Source of the DNA: Paractinoplanes polyasparticus | GTDB taxonomy: Bacteria; Actinomycetota; Actinomycetes; Mycobacteriales; Micromonosporaceae | DNA: 64,000 nt | Assembly (NCBI RefSeq): GCF_019710575.1 | Contig: NZ_JAHWFK010000007.1 | Location: 1 to 64,000 of the forward strand | Reading direction: 5' to 3' | Part shown: positions 26,188 through 36,523 of the stretch, piece by piece | Numbering within the stretch: the first letter of the stretch is position 1 | Layout of the letters: each line of letters starts with the position of its first letter | The notes under the pieces: model-generated | Database searches by the model: none | What the model saw: the letters and a program-made list of their open reading frames with translations, nothing else | What the model was told of the DNA's origin: nothing | Made by a program: the position numbers and the translations under genes

Positions 26188-27159
26188 GTGAGCGATCCCC
26201 GGAAGCGTGTCCTGCTGGCCAAGCCGCGCGGTTACTGCGCGGGTGTCGACCGTGCTGTCCAGACCGTCGAAGAGGCGTTGAAGCTCTACGGCGCTCCGGT
26301 CTACGTCCGCAAGCAGATCGTGCACAACAAACACGTGGTCAACACGCTCGAGGGCCTGGGTGCCATCTTCGTCGAAGAGAACGAAGAGGTTCCCGAGGGC
26401 TCGACCGTCGTCTTCTCGGCCCACGGCGTCGCCCCCGAGGTGCACGAGCAGGCCAAGGCTCGCAACCTCAAGGCCATCGACGCCACCTGCCCGCTGGTCA
26501 CCAAGGTGCACCACGAGGCCAAGCGCTTCGCCCAGGACGACTACGACATTCTGCTCATCGGCCACGAGGGCCACGAAGAGGTCATCGGCACGGCCGGCGA
26601 AGCGCCCGCGCACATCCAGCTCGTCGACGGCCCCGATTCGGTCGACAGCGTCGTCGTGCGCGACCCTTCCAAGGTCGTGTGGCTGTCGCAGACCACCCTC
26701 TCGGTCGACGAGACGATGGAGACTGTGGCCCGCCTCAAGACCCGGCTGCCGCTCCTGCAGTCGCCTCCGAGCGACGACATCTGCTACGCCACGTCGAACC
26801 GCCAGCATGTGGTCAAAGAGATCGCGCCCGAGTGTGACGTCGTGATCGTCGTCGGCTCGACAAATTCCTCCAATTCCGTACGCCTGGTCGAGGTCGCGCT
26901 CAGCGCCGGGGCCCGCGCCGGGCACCTGGTCGACTACGCCTCCGAGATCCAGGAGGAATGGCTCGAGGGCGCCACCACGGTCGGCGTCTCGTCCGGCGCC
27001 AGCGTGCCCGACGACCTGGTCATGGAGGTGCTGGCCTTCCTGGCCGAGCGCGGCTTCGGCGAGGTGACCGAGTTCACCACCGCCGAGGAACGCCTGACGT
27101 TCTCGCTCCCGCAAGAGCTCCGCCGCGACATGAAAGCCGCTGCCGCCGCCAAGCTCTAA
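26188..27159 (+). CDS. ispH: 4-hydroxy-3-methylbut-2-enyl diphosphate reductase
   Basis: 323 residues. This [4Fe-4S] enzyme performs the last step of the MEP isoprenoid pathway, making IPP and DMAPP. Cluster cysteines: [13 protein letters not shown] (Cys near 17), [11 protein letters not shown] and [19 protein letters not shown] and [10 protein letters not shown] are substrate-binding motifs, and [17 protein letters not shown] is typical. GTG 26188 was chosen over 26134; TACCAT at 26176-26181 ends six bases before it. It overlaps rmuC by 3 bp convergently. Confidence 0.96.
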   Translation: MSDPRKRVLLAKPRGYCAGVDRAVQTVEEALKLYGAPVYVRKQIVHNKHVVNTLEGLGAIFVEENEEVPEGSTVVFSAHGVAPEVHEQAKARNLKAIDATCPLVTKVHHEAKRFAQDDYDILLIGHEGHEEVIGTAGEAPAHIQLVDGPDSVDSVVVRDPSKVVWLSQTTLSVDETMETVARLKTRLPLLQSPPSDDICYATSNRQHVVKEIAPECDVVIVVGSTNSSNSVRLVEVALSAGARAGHLVDYASEIQEEWLEGATTVGVSSGASVPDDLVMEVLAFLAERGFGEVTEFTTAEERLTFSLPQELRRDMKAAAAAKL

Positions 27160-28298
27160 CGCGGTTCCAGCAGTTCCGGGGCCTGGGGCTGGCGCGGGGC
27201 GACCTCGAGCTGGGCCGGTGTGGGGATCTCGTCGTCCGAGACGCCCATCTCGGCCAGCCGGCGCGCGCTGACGAGCACGCGGGATTCCAGCGATCCCACG
27301 GCTTTGTTGTACGCGGTGACGGCCCCGCCGAGCGAGGCGCCCAGCTTGCCGACGTGGTCGCCGAGCGTGGAGAGTCGCGCGTAGAGCTCACGGGCGACGC
27401 TGTGCACCTCGACCGCGTTGCGTGCCAGTTCCTCCTGCCGCCACGAGAAGGCCACCGTGCGCAGCAGCGCGATCAGCGTGGCCGGGGTGGCGAGCACGAC
27501 GTTGCGGCGGAAGGAGTGCTCCATCAGCGTCGGGTCGTGCCGCAGGGCGACGTCCAGGAAGGGGTCGGCCGGCACGAACAGCACCACGAAGTCGGGCGCC
27601 GACTCGAAAGCGGTCCAGTACTGCTTGGCCGCCAGCGCGTCGATGTGGCCCCGCAGGTGGCGGGCGTGCTGGTCGAGGAAGCCGTCGCGGCTGCGCTCGT
27701 CCCGGGCCTCCAGCGCCGACAGGTAGGCCTCCAGGGGCGCCTTCGCGTCGACGACCACCGTGCGGCCGCCGTGCAGACGGACGATCAGATCGGGGCGTAC
27801 GCCGGAATTGTCGGTTGCCGCCGTGACCTGCTCAGCGAAGTCACAGTGTTCCAGCAGGCCGGCCGCTTCGACGATGCGGCGCAGCTGGTGCTCGCCCCAT
27901 CGGCCCCTCGTCTGCGGTGTGCGCAGGGCCGCCACCAACTGCTTGGTCTCAGTGCGCAGCTCGCCCGAGACGGCGCTCATGGCCCGCACCTGCTCGCGGA
28001 GTTCCGCGTACGCGTCGACGCGGTCCCGCTCCAGGTCGGCCACCCTTTCCTCGTAGCGGCGCAGCGTCTCGTGCAGCGGCGCCACCGCCCGCGCCACCGC
28101 CTCCTGCGACTGGGCCGTGGCCTCGTACGACAGCGAGCGCAGTGACTGCTCGAGGCGGTCCTCACCGTCGGCGCGGGCCTGCACGGTCGCCTCGAGCCGT
28201 GCGATGTCGGCCGCCGCCCGTAACCGGGCTGTGAGCCAGCCGAGAGCTCCCCCGGCAGCGAGGCAGACAAGCACTACGACCAGCGTCGAAACAGTCAC
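27156..28298 (-). CDS. rmuC: DNA recombination protein RmuC family
   Basis: About 380 residues. An N-terminal membrane helix ([25 protein letters not shown]) is followed by a long coiled coil ([37 protein letters not shown]). The conserved RmuC nuclease-like domain contains [49 protein letters not shown] and [18 protein letters not shown]. The acidic residues around VVDAKAP resemble a restriction-like nuclease site. RmuC limits sequence inversions in E. coli. GTG 28298 starts at the membrane helix. The open frame continues to 28994, but that part overlaps the divergent gene. Confidence 0.88.
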   Translation of the reverse strand: MTVSTLVVVLVCLAAGGALGWLTARLRAAADIARLEATVQARADGEDRLEQSLRSLSYEATAQSQEAVARAVAPLHETLRRYEERVADLERDRVDAYAELREQVRAMSAVSGELRTETKQLVAALRTPQTRGRWGEHQLRRIVEAAGLLEHCDFAEQVTAATDNSGVRPDLIVRLHGGRTVVVDAKAPLEAYLSALEARDERSRDGFLDQHARHLRGHIDALAAKQYWTAFESAPDFVVLFVPADPFLDVALRHDPTLMEHSFRRNVVLATPATLIALLRTVAFSWRQEELARNAVEVHSVARELYARLSTLGDHVGKLGASLGGAVTAYNKAVGSLESRVLVSARRLAEMGVSDDEIPTPAQLEVAPRQPQAPELLEPR

Positions 28299-28352
28299 AC
28301 AGGGGAGGTTGCCAGACCGCGGATCGGTGAATCGCGAGGGTACCGTTGAAAC

Positions 28353-29105
28353 ATGAGCGTGTTGCTGATACTGGGCATCGTCATCGTCGTCCTTCTCGTG
28401 ATCCTCCTGGTCCGGCGCAGCGGCGCCGCCTCCCAGCAGACCCGGCTGGAGGACGCGCGGGCCGAGGCCCAGCGGTGGTACGAGCGGCTCGGCGGTCAGC
28501 TGATGAACCTGCACGGCAACGACGACGCGGCCCGGCAGGCGCTCTCCGACGCCGGCGAGCGTTACAACGCGGCCGGCGGCCAGTTGCAGCAGGCCAACAC
28601 CGTGCGGCAGTTCGAGTTGGCGCGCGAGTCGGCGCTCGAGGGCTTGCAGTACGTCCGGGCCGCGCGCGTCGCGATGGGCATCGACCCCGGCCCCGACCTG
28701 CCCGCGCTCGCCGCGGCACAGGGCGTCGGCCAGCTGACCAAGGAGCGTGAGGTCAGCGTGCAGGGCCACCACTACAAGGCGGGCCCTCAGCCCGGCGCCG
28801 ACACGCCCTACTACTACCCCGGCGGCCGCGTGCAGGGTCGCCCCGTGCCCGCCGGCTGGTATTCGACCCCGGTCTGGAAGACGGCGCTCGGCGCCGGCGC
28901 CGGCGTGCTGGGCGGCATGCTGATCTTCGACGCGCTGCTCTCGCCCGGCTTCGGCGACATGGGTTACGCCGACGGCTACGCCGACGCCGCTCAAGACTTC
29001 GGCGGCGGCGACATGGGTGGCGGCGACGCGGGCGGCGACATGGGCGGTGGCGACTTGGGCGGCGACATGGGTGGCGGCTGGGGCGGCGGCGACTTCGACT
29101 TCTGA
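28353..29105 (+). CDS. Membrane-anchored protein with Gly/Asp-rich tail
   Basis: 250 residues. An N-terminal helix (MSVLLILGIVIVVLLVILLV) is followed by a helical region (residues about 25-110: RLEDARAEAQRWYERLGGQLMNL...QQANTVRQFELARESALEGLQYVRAARVAMG). A linker PYYYPGGRVQGRPVPAGWYSTPVW comes next, then a short hydrophobic stretch and a C-terminal tail of GGGDMGGG-type repeats ending GGGDFDF. The tail resembles that of TPM/YgcG-like membrane proteins, and the helical part resembles actinobacterial DUF1542-type proteins. Neither match is certain. TACCGT at 28341-28346 lies six bases before ATG. Confidence 0.65.
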   Translation: MSVLLILGIVIVVLLVILLVRRSGAASQQTRLEDARAEAQRWYERLGGQLMNLHGNDDAARQALSDAGERYNAAGGQLQQANTVRQFELARESALEGLQYVRAARVAMGIDPGPDLPALAAAQGVGQLTKEREVSVQGHHYKAGPQPGADTPYYYPGGRVQGRPVPAGWYSTPVWKTALGAGAGVLGGMLIFDALLSPGFGDMGYADGYADAAQDFGGGDMGGGDAGGDMGGGDLGGDMGGGWGGGDFDF

Positions 29106-29135
29106 CCTCCGCGGCCGGCACCCGCCGGGCGACGA

Positions 29136-29702
29136 CTAGCTCGCGGCGGTTGCGGGACCGTCGGGCGGCAGGTGTTTGGCCAGCTCGCGGCGCAGGCGGC
29201 GCGGGCTGGGCCAGACCTCGCTGAGGTCGGCGGTGAACGACTGCCCGTCCGGGGTTTCGGCCAGGGCCGGCGGGCCGGCCTCCTCGCCCTGCACCGGGTG
29301 CACCCGGTCCAGGTCGACCGGGGTCACCTCGAGCAGGTTCTTCAGGCCCTCGCGGCGCACGGTCACATGCTTGATGTCGGCCCAGGCCAGCATGATCGGG
29401 TCGCTTTCCTGGGCGGCCAGTTCGAGCCCGCCCGACGAGACCCGCACCCACGTCCGCAGTGAGCCGCGCGTCGAAAAGACGTAGGCGCCGGCCGCCAGCG
29501 CCGCGACCACTGCGGCCTGAGCCGCGGTCTGCCACCACCGTTGGCCCGAACCGTCCGCGCCGAGCAGTCCCGCCAGCGGCGCCACCAGGGCGAACGACAC
29601 CATCAACAGCAGAAAGAGCGCGAGGAACGTCCGCACCGGCGACGACTTGAACAGCACGGCGTCGCGGGCGGGCGCCTCGACCTGCTCGGGCGCGATCGAC
29701 AT
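29136..29702 (-). CDS. Membrane protein with PH-like (YcxB-type) domain
   Basis: 188 residues from ATG 29702. Two membrane helices come first (FLALFLLLMVSFALVAPLAGLL; QAAVVAALAAGAYVF). A cytosolic beta-rich domain follows: TWVRVSSGGLELAAQESDPIMLAWADIKHVTVRREGLKNLLEVTPVDL. 'SSGGLEL...LAWADIKHV' is the pattern of small bacterial PH/YcxB-like domains. The C-terminus is basic (SPRRLRRELAKHL). It lies downstream of valS beyond a repeat array. The role is unknown. Confidence 0.6.
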   Translation of the reverse strand: MSIAPEQVEAPARDAVLFKSSPVRTFLALFLLLMVSFALVAPLAGLLGADGSGQRWWQTAAQAAVVAALAAGAYVFSTRGSLRTWVRVSSGGLELAAQESDPIMLAWADIKHVTVRREGLKNLLEVTPVDLDRVHPVQGEEAGPPALAETPDGQSFTADLSEVWPSPRRLRRELAKHLPPDGPATAAS

Positions 29703-29794
29703 GCCTTCATGCTGCCCTGCCGGCGGCCCCGGCTCCGGCGATTTCGCCAGAGCCGAGACCACTGAACGTCCCGCGCCCCCTCGCCCTGCCGCAG

Positions 29795-29962
29795 CCGCGC
29801 AGAGCACGGCCGAGAGTCAGCCGGCAATCGTCCGTGCGGGCACGGCCGAGAGCGGGCCGGCGTCGTCCGTGCGGGCACGGCCGAGAGCGGGCCGGCGTCG
29901 TCCGTGCGGGCACGGCCGAGAGCGAGCCGGCGTCGTCCGTGCGGGCAGGGGCGGGAGCGGAC
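29795..29962. repeat. Four to five 35-bp tandem repeats
   Basis: CGTCCGTGCGGGCA recurs at 29829, 29864, 29899 and 29934, exactly 35 bp apart, and a half unit precedes at about 29804. Each of the first three full units contains the palindrome CCGTGC-GG-GCACGG (for example 29832-29845). Units are contiguous with no unique spacers, so this is not a CRISPR. It fills the gap between the valS stop and the downstream gene. Confidence 0.88.
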
Positions 29963-29966
29963 CGGG

Positions 29967-32504
29967 TCAGAAGGCGCTGGCGATCACCAGCTCGGGCGTG
30001 CGGCCGGGCAGGGTGTCGAGCTTGGCGATTCGGCCGGCCGCCTTGAGGTCGCCCTCGACCAGGGCCAGCCGTTCGAGCACCTCGACCGGGCCCAGCGCCT
30101 CGGCCAGCGGCACCTCGGCCTTCATCGACAACTTCCGGTCGGACTTGGCCCGCCGGACCTGGCGCAGCGCGTCACCGGCCAGATCGAGCAGCGAGGCGTC
30201 CCCCTCGCCGGCGACCCGGGTCAGCTCGTACGTCGTCGGCCACGTCGCCTGGTGCACCGAGCCGTACCGCCACCACGACCAGACCTCCTCCGTGACGTAC
30301 GGAACGAACGGCGCGAACAGCCGCAGCAGCACCGACAGTCCGGACGCCAGGGCCGCTCGGGCCGATTCGGCGGCCGGACCGGTCGCGTACGCCCGCTCCT
30401 TGACCAGCTCGATGTAGTCGTCGCAGAACGTCCAGAAGAACGCCTCGGTCGCCTGCAGCGCGTCGGTGTGGTCGTAGCGGTCGAACGCCTCGGTGGCCGC
30501 GGTCACGACGGTGGCCAGCCGGGCCAGCATCGCTCGGTCGAGCGGCTCGGTGACCGGCTGCCGCAGAGAGTCGGCCGCGCCCAGGCCGAGCGCGAACTTC
30601 GACGCGTTCAGGATCTTGGTCGCCAGCCGCCGGCCGACCTTGATCTGGGCCGGGTCGAAGGCGAGGTCGGCGCCGGGCCGGCCGTTCGCCGCCCAGTAGC
30701 GGACGGCGTCGGACCCGTTCTGCTCGAGCAGCCCCATCGGCGTGACGACGTTGCCCTTGGACTTCGCCATCTTCTTGCGGTCGGGGTCGAGGATCCAGCC
30801 CGAGAGGACCGCCGCGCGCCAGGGCAGGACGTCGTTCTCGAGGTCGGCCCGCAGAACGGTGGAGAACAGCCAGGTGCGGATGATCTCGTGGGCCTGGGGC
30901 CGATGGTCCATCGGGAAGACCCGGCGGAACAGGTCCTCGTCGTCGTGCCAGCCGCCCACGATCTGCGGGGTCAGCGACGATGTGGCCCAGGTGTCCATGA
31001 CGTCGGGGTCGGCCGCGAAGCCGCCCGGGACGTCGCGCTGGGACTCGTCGAAGCCGGGCGGACACTCCGATGACGGGTCGACCGGCAATGCTGATTCATC
31101 CGGTATGAGAAACTTGTCGTAGTCCGGTTCGCCAGCGTCGTCGAGCCGGTACCAGATCGGGATGGGCACGCCGAAGAACCTCTGCCGGCTGACCAGCCAG
31201 TCGCCGGTCAGGCCGTTCACCCAGTGCTCGTAGCGGTGCCGCATGTGCTCGGGGAACCACCGCAGCTCACGCCCGCGCTCGATCATCCGTTCCCGAAGGT
31301 TGGCATCCCGGCCGCCGTTGCGGAAGAACCACTGCCGGCTCGTGACGATCTCGAGCGGCGAGTCACCCTTCTCGTAGAACTTGACCGGGTGCGTGATCGG
31401 CCGGGGCTCGCCCAGCAGGTCGCCGGTCTCGGTGAGGATCCGGACGATCTCGCGGCGGGCCGCGTTGACGGTCAGCCCGGCGAAGTCGCGGTAGGCCGCG
31501 TCGGAGACCCCGGCCGGGCGGTCGGGCAGGAACCGGCCGTCGCGCCCGAGCACAACCCGCGTGTCGAGCTGCAGGTCGCGCCACCAGATGACGTCGGTCA
31601 GGTCGCCGAAGGTGCAGACCATCGCAATGCCGGTGCCCTTGTCCCTGGCGGCCATCGGATGGGCCAGGACGGGGACCTCGACATCGAAATACGGCGTGCG
31701 GACAGTGGTCAGGCCCTCGTAGCGCTCGTCGCCGGGGTGATAGACCAGGGCGACGCAGGCCGGCAACAGCTCGGGCCGGGTCGTCTCGATCTCGACCGGG
31801 CCGTCGGGGCCGTGGAACCGCAGCCGGTGGTAGGCGCCGGGGCGTTCCCGGTCTTCGAGCTCGGCCTGGGCGACCGCGGTGCGGAAGCCGACGTCCCACA
31901 GGGTCGGCGCCTCGGCCGTGTAGGCCTCACCCCGCGCCAGGTTGTTGAGGAAGGCGCGCTGCGAGACGGCCTGGGACCGCCGCCCGATCGTCGTGTACTG
32001 CAGAGCCCAGTCGACCGAGAGCCCGAGCCGCCGCCACAGCGCCTCGAACGCCTTCTCGTCCTCAGCTGTCAGCCGGCCGCAGAGCTCGACGAAGTTGCGC
32101 CGGGAGATCGAGAGTGGCTGCTTGGGGGCGGTGGCCGGCGGTTCCCACTGCGGGTCGTAGGGCAGGGCCGGGTCGCAGCGGACCCCGTACACATTCTGGA
32201 CCCGTCGCTCGGTCGGGAGGCCGTTGTCGTCCCAGCCCATCGGGTAGAAGACGGTCTTGCCGCGCATGCGCTGGAACCGCGCGACGGTGTCGGTGTGCGT
32301 GTAAGAGAAGACGTGCCCCATGTGCAGCTCGCCCGATACGGTCGGCGGAGGCGTGTCGATCGCGTATACATCCGCCCGCTCCTTCGAGCGGTCGAACGTA
32401 TACGTGCCCTCCTCCTGCCAGGTGCGCGCCCACTTGTCCTCGAGGCCGTCGAGCGACGGCCGCTCGGGCAGACCGGCGCGCCCGGTCGTTCCCGTATCAG
32501 TCAT
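29967..32504 (-). CDS. valS: Valine--tRNA ligase, archaeal/rickettsial type
   Basis: 845 residues, class Ia synthetase. It charges tRNA-Val. HMGH (residues 61-64) and KMAKSKGN (near 576) are the two ATP-binding signatures, and ETTRPE marks the editing domain. The N-terminal motif set (PPPTVSGELHMGHVFSYTH, RFQRMRGKTVFYPMGWDDNGLPTER) matches ValRS type 2 of archaea and Rickettsia. The common bacterial form instead reads PPPNVTGSLHMGHA. TAGCAT, on the minus strand at 32511-32516, is six bases before ATG, so the mRNA is probably leaderless. Whether a second, bacterial-type valS exists cannot be seen here. Confidence 0.94.
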   Translation of the reverse strand: MTDTGTTGRAGLPERPSLDGLEDKWARTWQEEGTYTFDRSKERADVYAIDTPPPTVSGELHMGHVFSYTHTDTVARFQRMRGKTVFYPMGWDDNGLPTERRVQNVYGVRCDPALPYDPQWEPPATAPKQPLSISRRNFVELCGRLTAEDEKAFEALWRRLGLSVDWALQYTTIGRRSQAVSQRAFLNNLARGEAYTAEAPTLWDVGFRTAVAQAELEDRERPGAYHRLRFHGPDGPVEIETTRPELLPACVALVYHPGDERYEGLTTVRTPYFDVEVPVLAHPMAARDKGTGIAMVCTFGDLTDVIWWRDLQLDTRVVLGRDGRFLPDRPAGVSDAAYRDFAGLTVNAARREIVRILTETGDLLGEPRPITHPVKFYEKGDSPLEIVTSRQWFFRNGGRDANLRERMIERGRELRWFPEHMRHRYEHWVNGLTGDWLVSRQRFFGVPIPIWYRLDDAGEPDYDKFLIPDESALPVDPSSECPPGFDESQRDVPGGFAADPDVMDTWATSSLTPQIVGGWHDDEDLFRRVFPMDHRPQAHEIIRTWLFSTVLRADLENDVLPWRAAVLSGWILDPDRKKMAKSKGNVVTPMGLLEQNGSDAVRYWAANGRPGADLAFDPAQIKVGRRLATKILNASKFALGLGAADSLRQPVTEPLDRAMLARLATVVTAATEAFDRYDHTDALQATEAFFWTFCDDYIELVKERAYATGPAAESARAALASGLSVLLRLFAPFVPYVTEEVWSWWRYGSVHQATWPTTYELTRVAGEGDASLLDLAGDALRQVRRAKSDRKLSMKAEVPLAEALGPVEVLERLALVEGDLKAAGRIAKLDTLPGRTPELVIASAF

Positions 32505-32550
32505 GGCTGAATGCTACGGCGGCGACCGGGCATCGACCCCTCAATAAGGC

Positions 32551-33045
32551 TCACGCCGCCTCGTGGTCGAGCAGGAAGCGCTTGACCGGCAGCCCCCAGC
32601 GGTAGCCGCCGAGCGACCCGTCGAGACGCAGCACCCGGTGGCACGGGGTGAAGAGCGCGACCGGATTGCGCGCGCAGGCCGAGGCCGCCGCCCGGATCGC
32701 CGCCGGACGGCCGCTGAGACGGGCGAAATCCGAATAGGTCACCGGGGCGCCCGGCTTGATCTCGCGCATCACCTGCCAGGCGTGGCGCATGTATTCGCCG
32801 CCGTTGTACTGCTCGACCACCACGGCGTCGAGGGCGGAGCGGTCACCGTCGAAGTAGGACCGCACGTGCCCGGTGACCGGGCCCACGTCGTCGGCCGGCT
32901 CGACCGGCTCGCGCAGCCGGGGGTGGATCAGGTCGGTGAGCTCGCCCACGTCGGCCGTGAAGCCGGCCGCGCGGACCGCGCCGGCGCCGGTGACGACCAC
33001 GGTCAGCGGGCCGGCCTTGGTGTCGAGGGTTCGGTACGTCAACAT
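32551..33045 (-). CDS. ogt: Methylated-DNA--protein-cysteine methyltransferase
   Basis: 164 residues. This suicidal enzyme transfers the methyl of O6-methylguanine to the active-site Cys in PCHRV (Cys near 135). The context VMREIKPGAPVTYSDFARLSGRPAAIRAAASACARNPVALFTPCHRV is classic. GGAGG precedes ATG 33045; the longer frame to 33093 is not needed. It lies 76 bp downstream of the Ada-AlkA gene on the same strand, giving an alkylation-repair pair. Confidence 0.95.
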   Translation of the reverse strand: MLTYRTLDTKAGPLTVVVTGAGAVRAAGFTADVGELTDLIHPRLREPVEPADDVGPVTGHVRSYFDGDRSALDAVVVEQYNGGEYMRHAWQVMREIKPGAPVTYSDFARLSGRPAAIRAAASACARNPVALFTPCHRVLRLDGSLGGYRWGLPVKRFLLDHEAA

Positions 33046-33121
33046 CGCGTCCTCCAGGGTTGCGACACAGCCTGGCCCGTCGCGGGCGGCCATGGGAAAG
33101 ATCTTGCTGAGCTGTGGACAA

Positions 33122-34540
33122 CTACGCCGCGCGCCAGAGCCGGACGAGGGCGTAGCTTCGCCACGGACGCCACCTCCCGGCGTACGCCGACAGGGCTTTG
33201 GCCTGGTCGGGAAGGCCCAGCGCGCGGGCGCCGCGGCGGGCGGCGAGATCGGTCTCGAGGAAGACGTCGGGATCGCCGATTGCTCGCATCGCGACGTAAC
33301 CGGCTGTCCACAGGCCTATCCCGGGAATGTCGGTCAGGCGCGCTACGGTCTCTTCGCGATCGGCGCCGGGGTTCAGATCGAGCTTCCCGTCGGCCACCGC
33401 GTTCGCCAGTTGCCTGATGGTCTCGCGCCGGGCCACCGGCATCCCGAACGCGCTGTCCGGCAGGTCGGCCACTGCGGCCGCCGTGGGAAAGCCGACGAGC
33501 GCGTCCGGCTGGGCGAACGGACGGATCAGACGGCTCATTGTCGTGCGCGCGCCGGCTACGCTGACCTGCTGCCCGACGATCGCGCGGACGGCCATCTCGA
33601 AGCCGTCCACCGCGCGCGGCACCCGTACGCCCGGCTCCGCGCTCACCATCGCCGCCAGCGCGGGGTCCTCGCCCAGGGTCGCGTCGACGGCCTCGGGGTC
33701 GGCGTCGAGGTCGAAGAGCCGCCGGCAGCGGGCCACAGCCGGCGCGAGGTCGCGCACGTCGCTGAGGCGCAACGTGGCCGACACCCAGCGGTCGGCCGGG
33801 CGGAGCGAGACGGTCGCGCTCCCGTGGGGCAGGGTCAGACCCCGGCGGTACGTGTTCCCGTCGCGCTCCTCCACGCCGGGCAACGCCCTCGTGCCGAGGA
33901 AGTCGAGCATGGCCGGCGCGTGCAGCGGCGACCGGTAGGCCAGTCGCAGGTTGATCGTGCCCGGCTCGCCGGCGGTGACCTTCCGGCGTTCGCGCAGCGT
34001 GCCCGGCGCCTGCGCGTAGACCTCGAGGATCGTGTCGTTGAACTGCCGCACGCTGCCGAAACCGGCGGCGAACGCGATCTCGGCCAGACCCAGGTCGGTG
34101 GTCTCGATGAGGATGCGGGCGGTCTGCGCGCGCTGCGCCCGGGCCAGGGCGAGCGGGCCGGCGCCGAGTTCCGCGGTGAGCAGCCGGTTGAGGTGGCGCT
34201 CGGTGTAGCCGAGGCGGCTCGCCAGCCCGGGCACCCCCTCGCGGTCGACGACGCCGTCGCCGATCAGCCGCATGGCCCGCCCGACCAGGTCGGCACGCAC
34301 GTCCCACTCGGGGGAGCCGGGCGCGGCGTCCGGCCGGCAGCGCTTGCAGGCGCGGAAGCCGGACCGCTGGGCGGCCGCCGCGCTCGGATAGAAGCGGACG
34401 TTCTCCCGCTTCGGGGTCATGGCCGGGCAGGACGGCCTGCAGTAGATGCCAGTGCTGGTCACCGCGGTGCAGAACCAGCCGTCGAAGCGCTGGTCCCGGC
34501 TGTCCACGGCTCGGTAGCACCGCTCGAAGTCCAGTTCCAT
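33122..34540 (-). CDS. Ada-AlkA fusion: methyl-responsive regulator / 3-methyladenine glycosylase
   Basis: 472 residues, three parts. (1) Ada zinc domain with Cys34, Cys38 (GIYCRPSCPA), Cys65 and Cys68 (RACKRCRPDA); Cys34 is the expected methylphosphotriester acceptor. (2) AraC-type helix-turn-helix, residues about 82-185 (LGYTERHLNRLL, EIAFAAGFGSVRQFND). (3) AlkA glycosylase domain with the helix-hairpin-helix LTDIPGIGLWTAGYVAMRA and the catalytic Asp downstream (LETDLAARRG). The arrangement resembles M. tuberculosis AdaA-AlkA (Rv1317c), also next to ogt. It likely activates its own operon once methylated. A minus-strand DnaA box sits just downstream at 33113-33121. Confidence 0.93.
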   Translation of the reverse strand: MELDFERCYRAVDSRDQRFDGWFCTAVTSTGIYCRPSCPAMTPKRENVRFYPSAAAAQRSGFRACKRCRPDAAPGSPEWDVRADLVGRAMRLIGDGVVDREGVPGLASRLGYTERHLNRLLTAELGAGPLALARAQRAQTARILIETTDLGLAEIAFAAGFGSVRQFNDTILEVYAQAPGTLRERRKVTAGEPGTINLRLAYRSPLHAPAMLDFLGTRALPGVEERDGNTYRRGLTLPHGSATVSLRPADRWVSATLRLSDVRDLAPAVARCRRLFDLDADPEAVDATLGEDPALAAMVSAEPGVRVPRAVDGFEMAVRAIVGQQVSVAGARTTMSRLIRPFAQPDALVGFPTAAAVADLPDSAFGMPVARRETIRQLANAVADGKLDLNPGADREETVARLTDIPGIGLWTAGYVAMRAIGDPDVFLETDLAARRGARALGLPDQAKALSAYAGRWRPWRSYALVRLWRAA

Positions 34541-34603
34541 GCGATGAAGTCTGCTCTCCGGAGGGCCGGGTTGGCTGGCGGGATTCGGACATCAGCGTCA
34601 CCT

Positions 34604-34647
34604 GTCAACCTTGGTTGACGGCGGCCGATGCGTCAACTACGGTTGAC
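34604..34647 (+). promoter_or_regulatory. Leaderless promoter covered by two GTCAAC-N4-GTTGAC palindromes
   Basis: Operator 1 (34604-34619) is GTCAACC-TT-GGTTGAC. Operator 2 (34632-34647) is GTCAAC-TACG-GTTGAC. Their centres are 28 bp apart. A promoter overlaps them: -35 TTGACG at 34615-34620 (right arm of operator 1), a 17-bp spacer, and -10 TACGGT at 34638-34643 (inside operator 2). Transcription should start at the A of ATG 34650. A dimeric repressor bound here would cover both promoter boxes. Confidence 0.75.
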
Positions 34648-34649
34648 AC

Positions 34650-35411
34650 ATGGAGACGAAAGCGGCGACTGACATTCGCTACCGCACCTTCGGATCGGGC
34701 GGTCCCAAGGTCGTGCTGCTGCACGGCGGGATGCAGACCTCGGCCAACTTCACGCGGCTCGCGGCGGCTCTGGCCGGCACGTTCACCGTGTACGTGCTCG
34801 ACCGCCGCCGCCTCGGCCTGCGATCCGAGGTCGACGACCTCGCGGCGGTGCTCGACGAGACCGGCGCGGCCAACGTGTTCGGGCTGAGCTCGGGCGCGGT
34901 CGTCGCGCTGCACGGCGCCCTCGAACTGCCGCGGATCGAACGGCTCGCGCTCTACGAGCCGCCGCTGAGCTACGGCGACGGCGACCCGCTGGCCTGGCTG
35001 CCCCGCTTCGAGAAAGAGCTGGCGGCCGGGCGTACGGCGGCGGCGATGATCACCGTCAGCAAGGGCACCGGCGATTTCCGGCACGTGCCGAGGGCCGCGC
35101 TGACCCCGTTCGTCCGGCTCTGGATCCGGTCGGATCCGCAGGTGCGCGAGCTGGTGCCCACGATGCGCGGGGACGCTGCCGTGGTCGCGCAGGCGAGCGG
35201 GCCGCTGAACCGCTACGCCGCGGTCACCGCCGAGACGCTCCTGCTCGGTGGCGAGCGCTCCCCGGCGTACCTGACAAGGGTTTTGAACGGTTTGGAACCG
35301 GTGCTGCCCCGGGTGCGGCGGGTCACGCTCGGCGGTGTGGGCCACGTCGCCGCCGACAACAGCGGCAAGCCCGAGCGGGTTGCGGCGGAACTGCGGAAGT
35401 TCTTCCGGTAG
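34650..35411 (+). CDS. Alpha/beta hydrolase
   Basis: 253 residues. KVVLLHGGMQTSANF is the HG oxyanion region. The nucleophile elbow is GLSSGAVVAL (Ser near 93), and the His is expected in LGGVGHVAADNSGKP near the C-terminus. It is of the small single-domain type without an obvious lid. The substrate is unknown. The gene is most likely leaderless: no ribosome site precedes ATG, and the -10 box ends six bases upstream. Two palindromes over the promoter indicate tight control by a regulator not encoded adjacently. Confidence 0.88.
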   Translation: METKAATDIRYRTFGSGGPKVVLLHGGMQTSANFTRLAAALAGTFTVYVLDRRRLGLRSEVDDLAAVLDETGAANVFGLSSGAVVALHGALELPRIERLALYEPPLSYGDGDPLAWLPRFEKELAAGRTAAAMITVSKGTGDFRHVPRAALTPFVRLWIRSDPQVRELVPTMRGDAAVVAQASGPLNRYAAVTAETLLLGGERSPAYLTRVLNGLEPVLPRVRRVTLGGVGHVAADNSGKPERVAAELRKFFR

Positions 35412-35433
35412 GCGCTGCGTAGACTAGCGTTCC

Positions 35434-36519
<1,086 letters not shown>

Positions 36520-36523
36520 TCGC

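Noticed and set aside
28299..28994. N-terminal extension of rmuC to 28994
   Set aside because: It lies antisense to the gene at 28353 and lacks homology to RmuC; GTG 28298 begins directly at the membrane helix.
29829..29968. CRISPR array suggested by regular 35-bp repeats
   Set aside because: Units are directly contiguous, with no unique spacers and no cas genes nearby.
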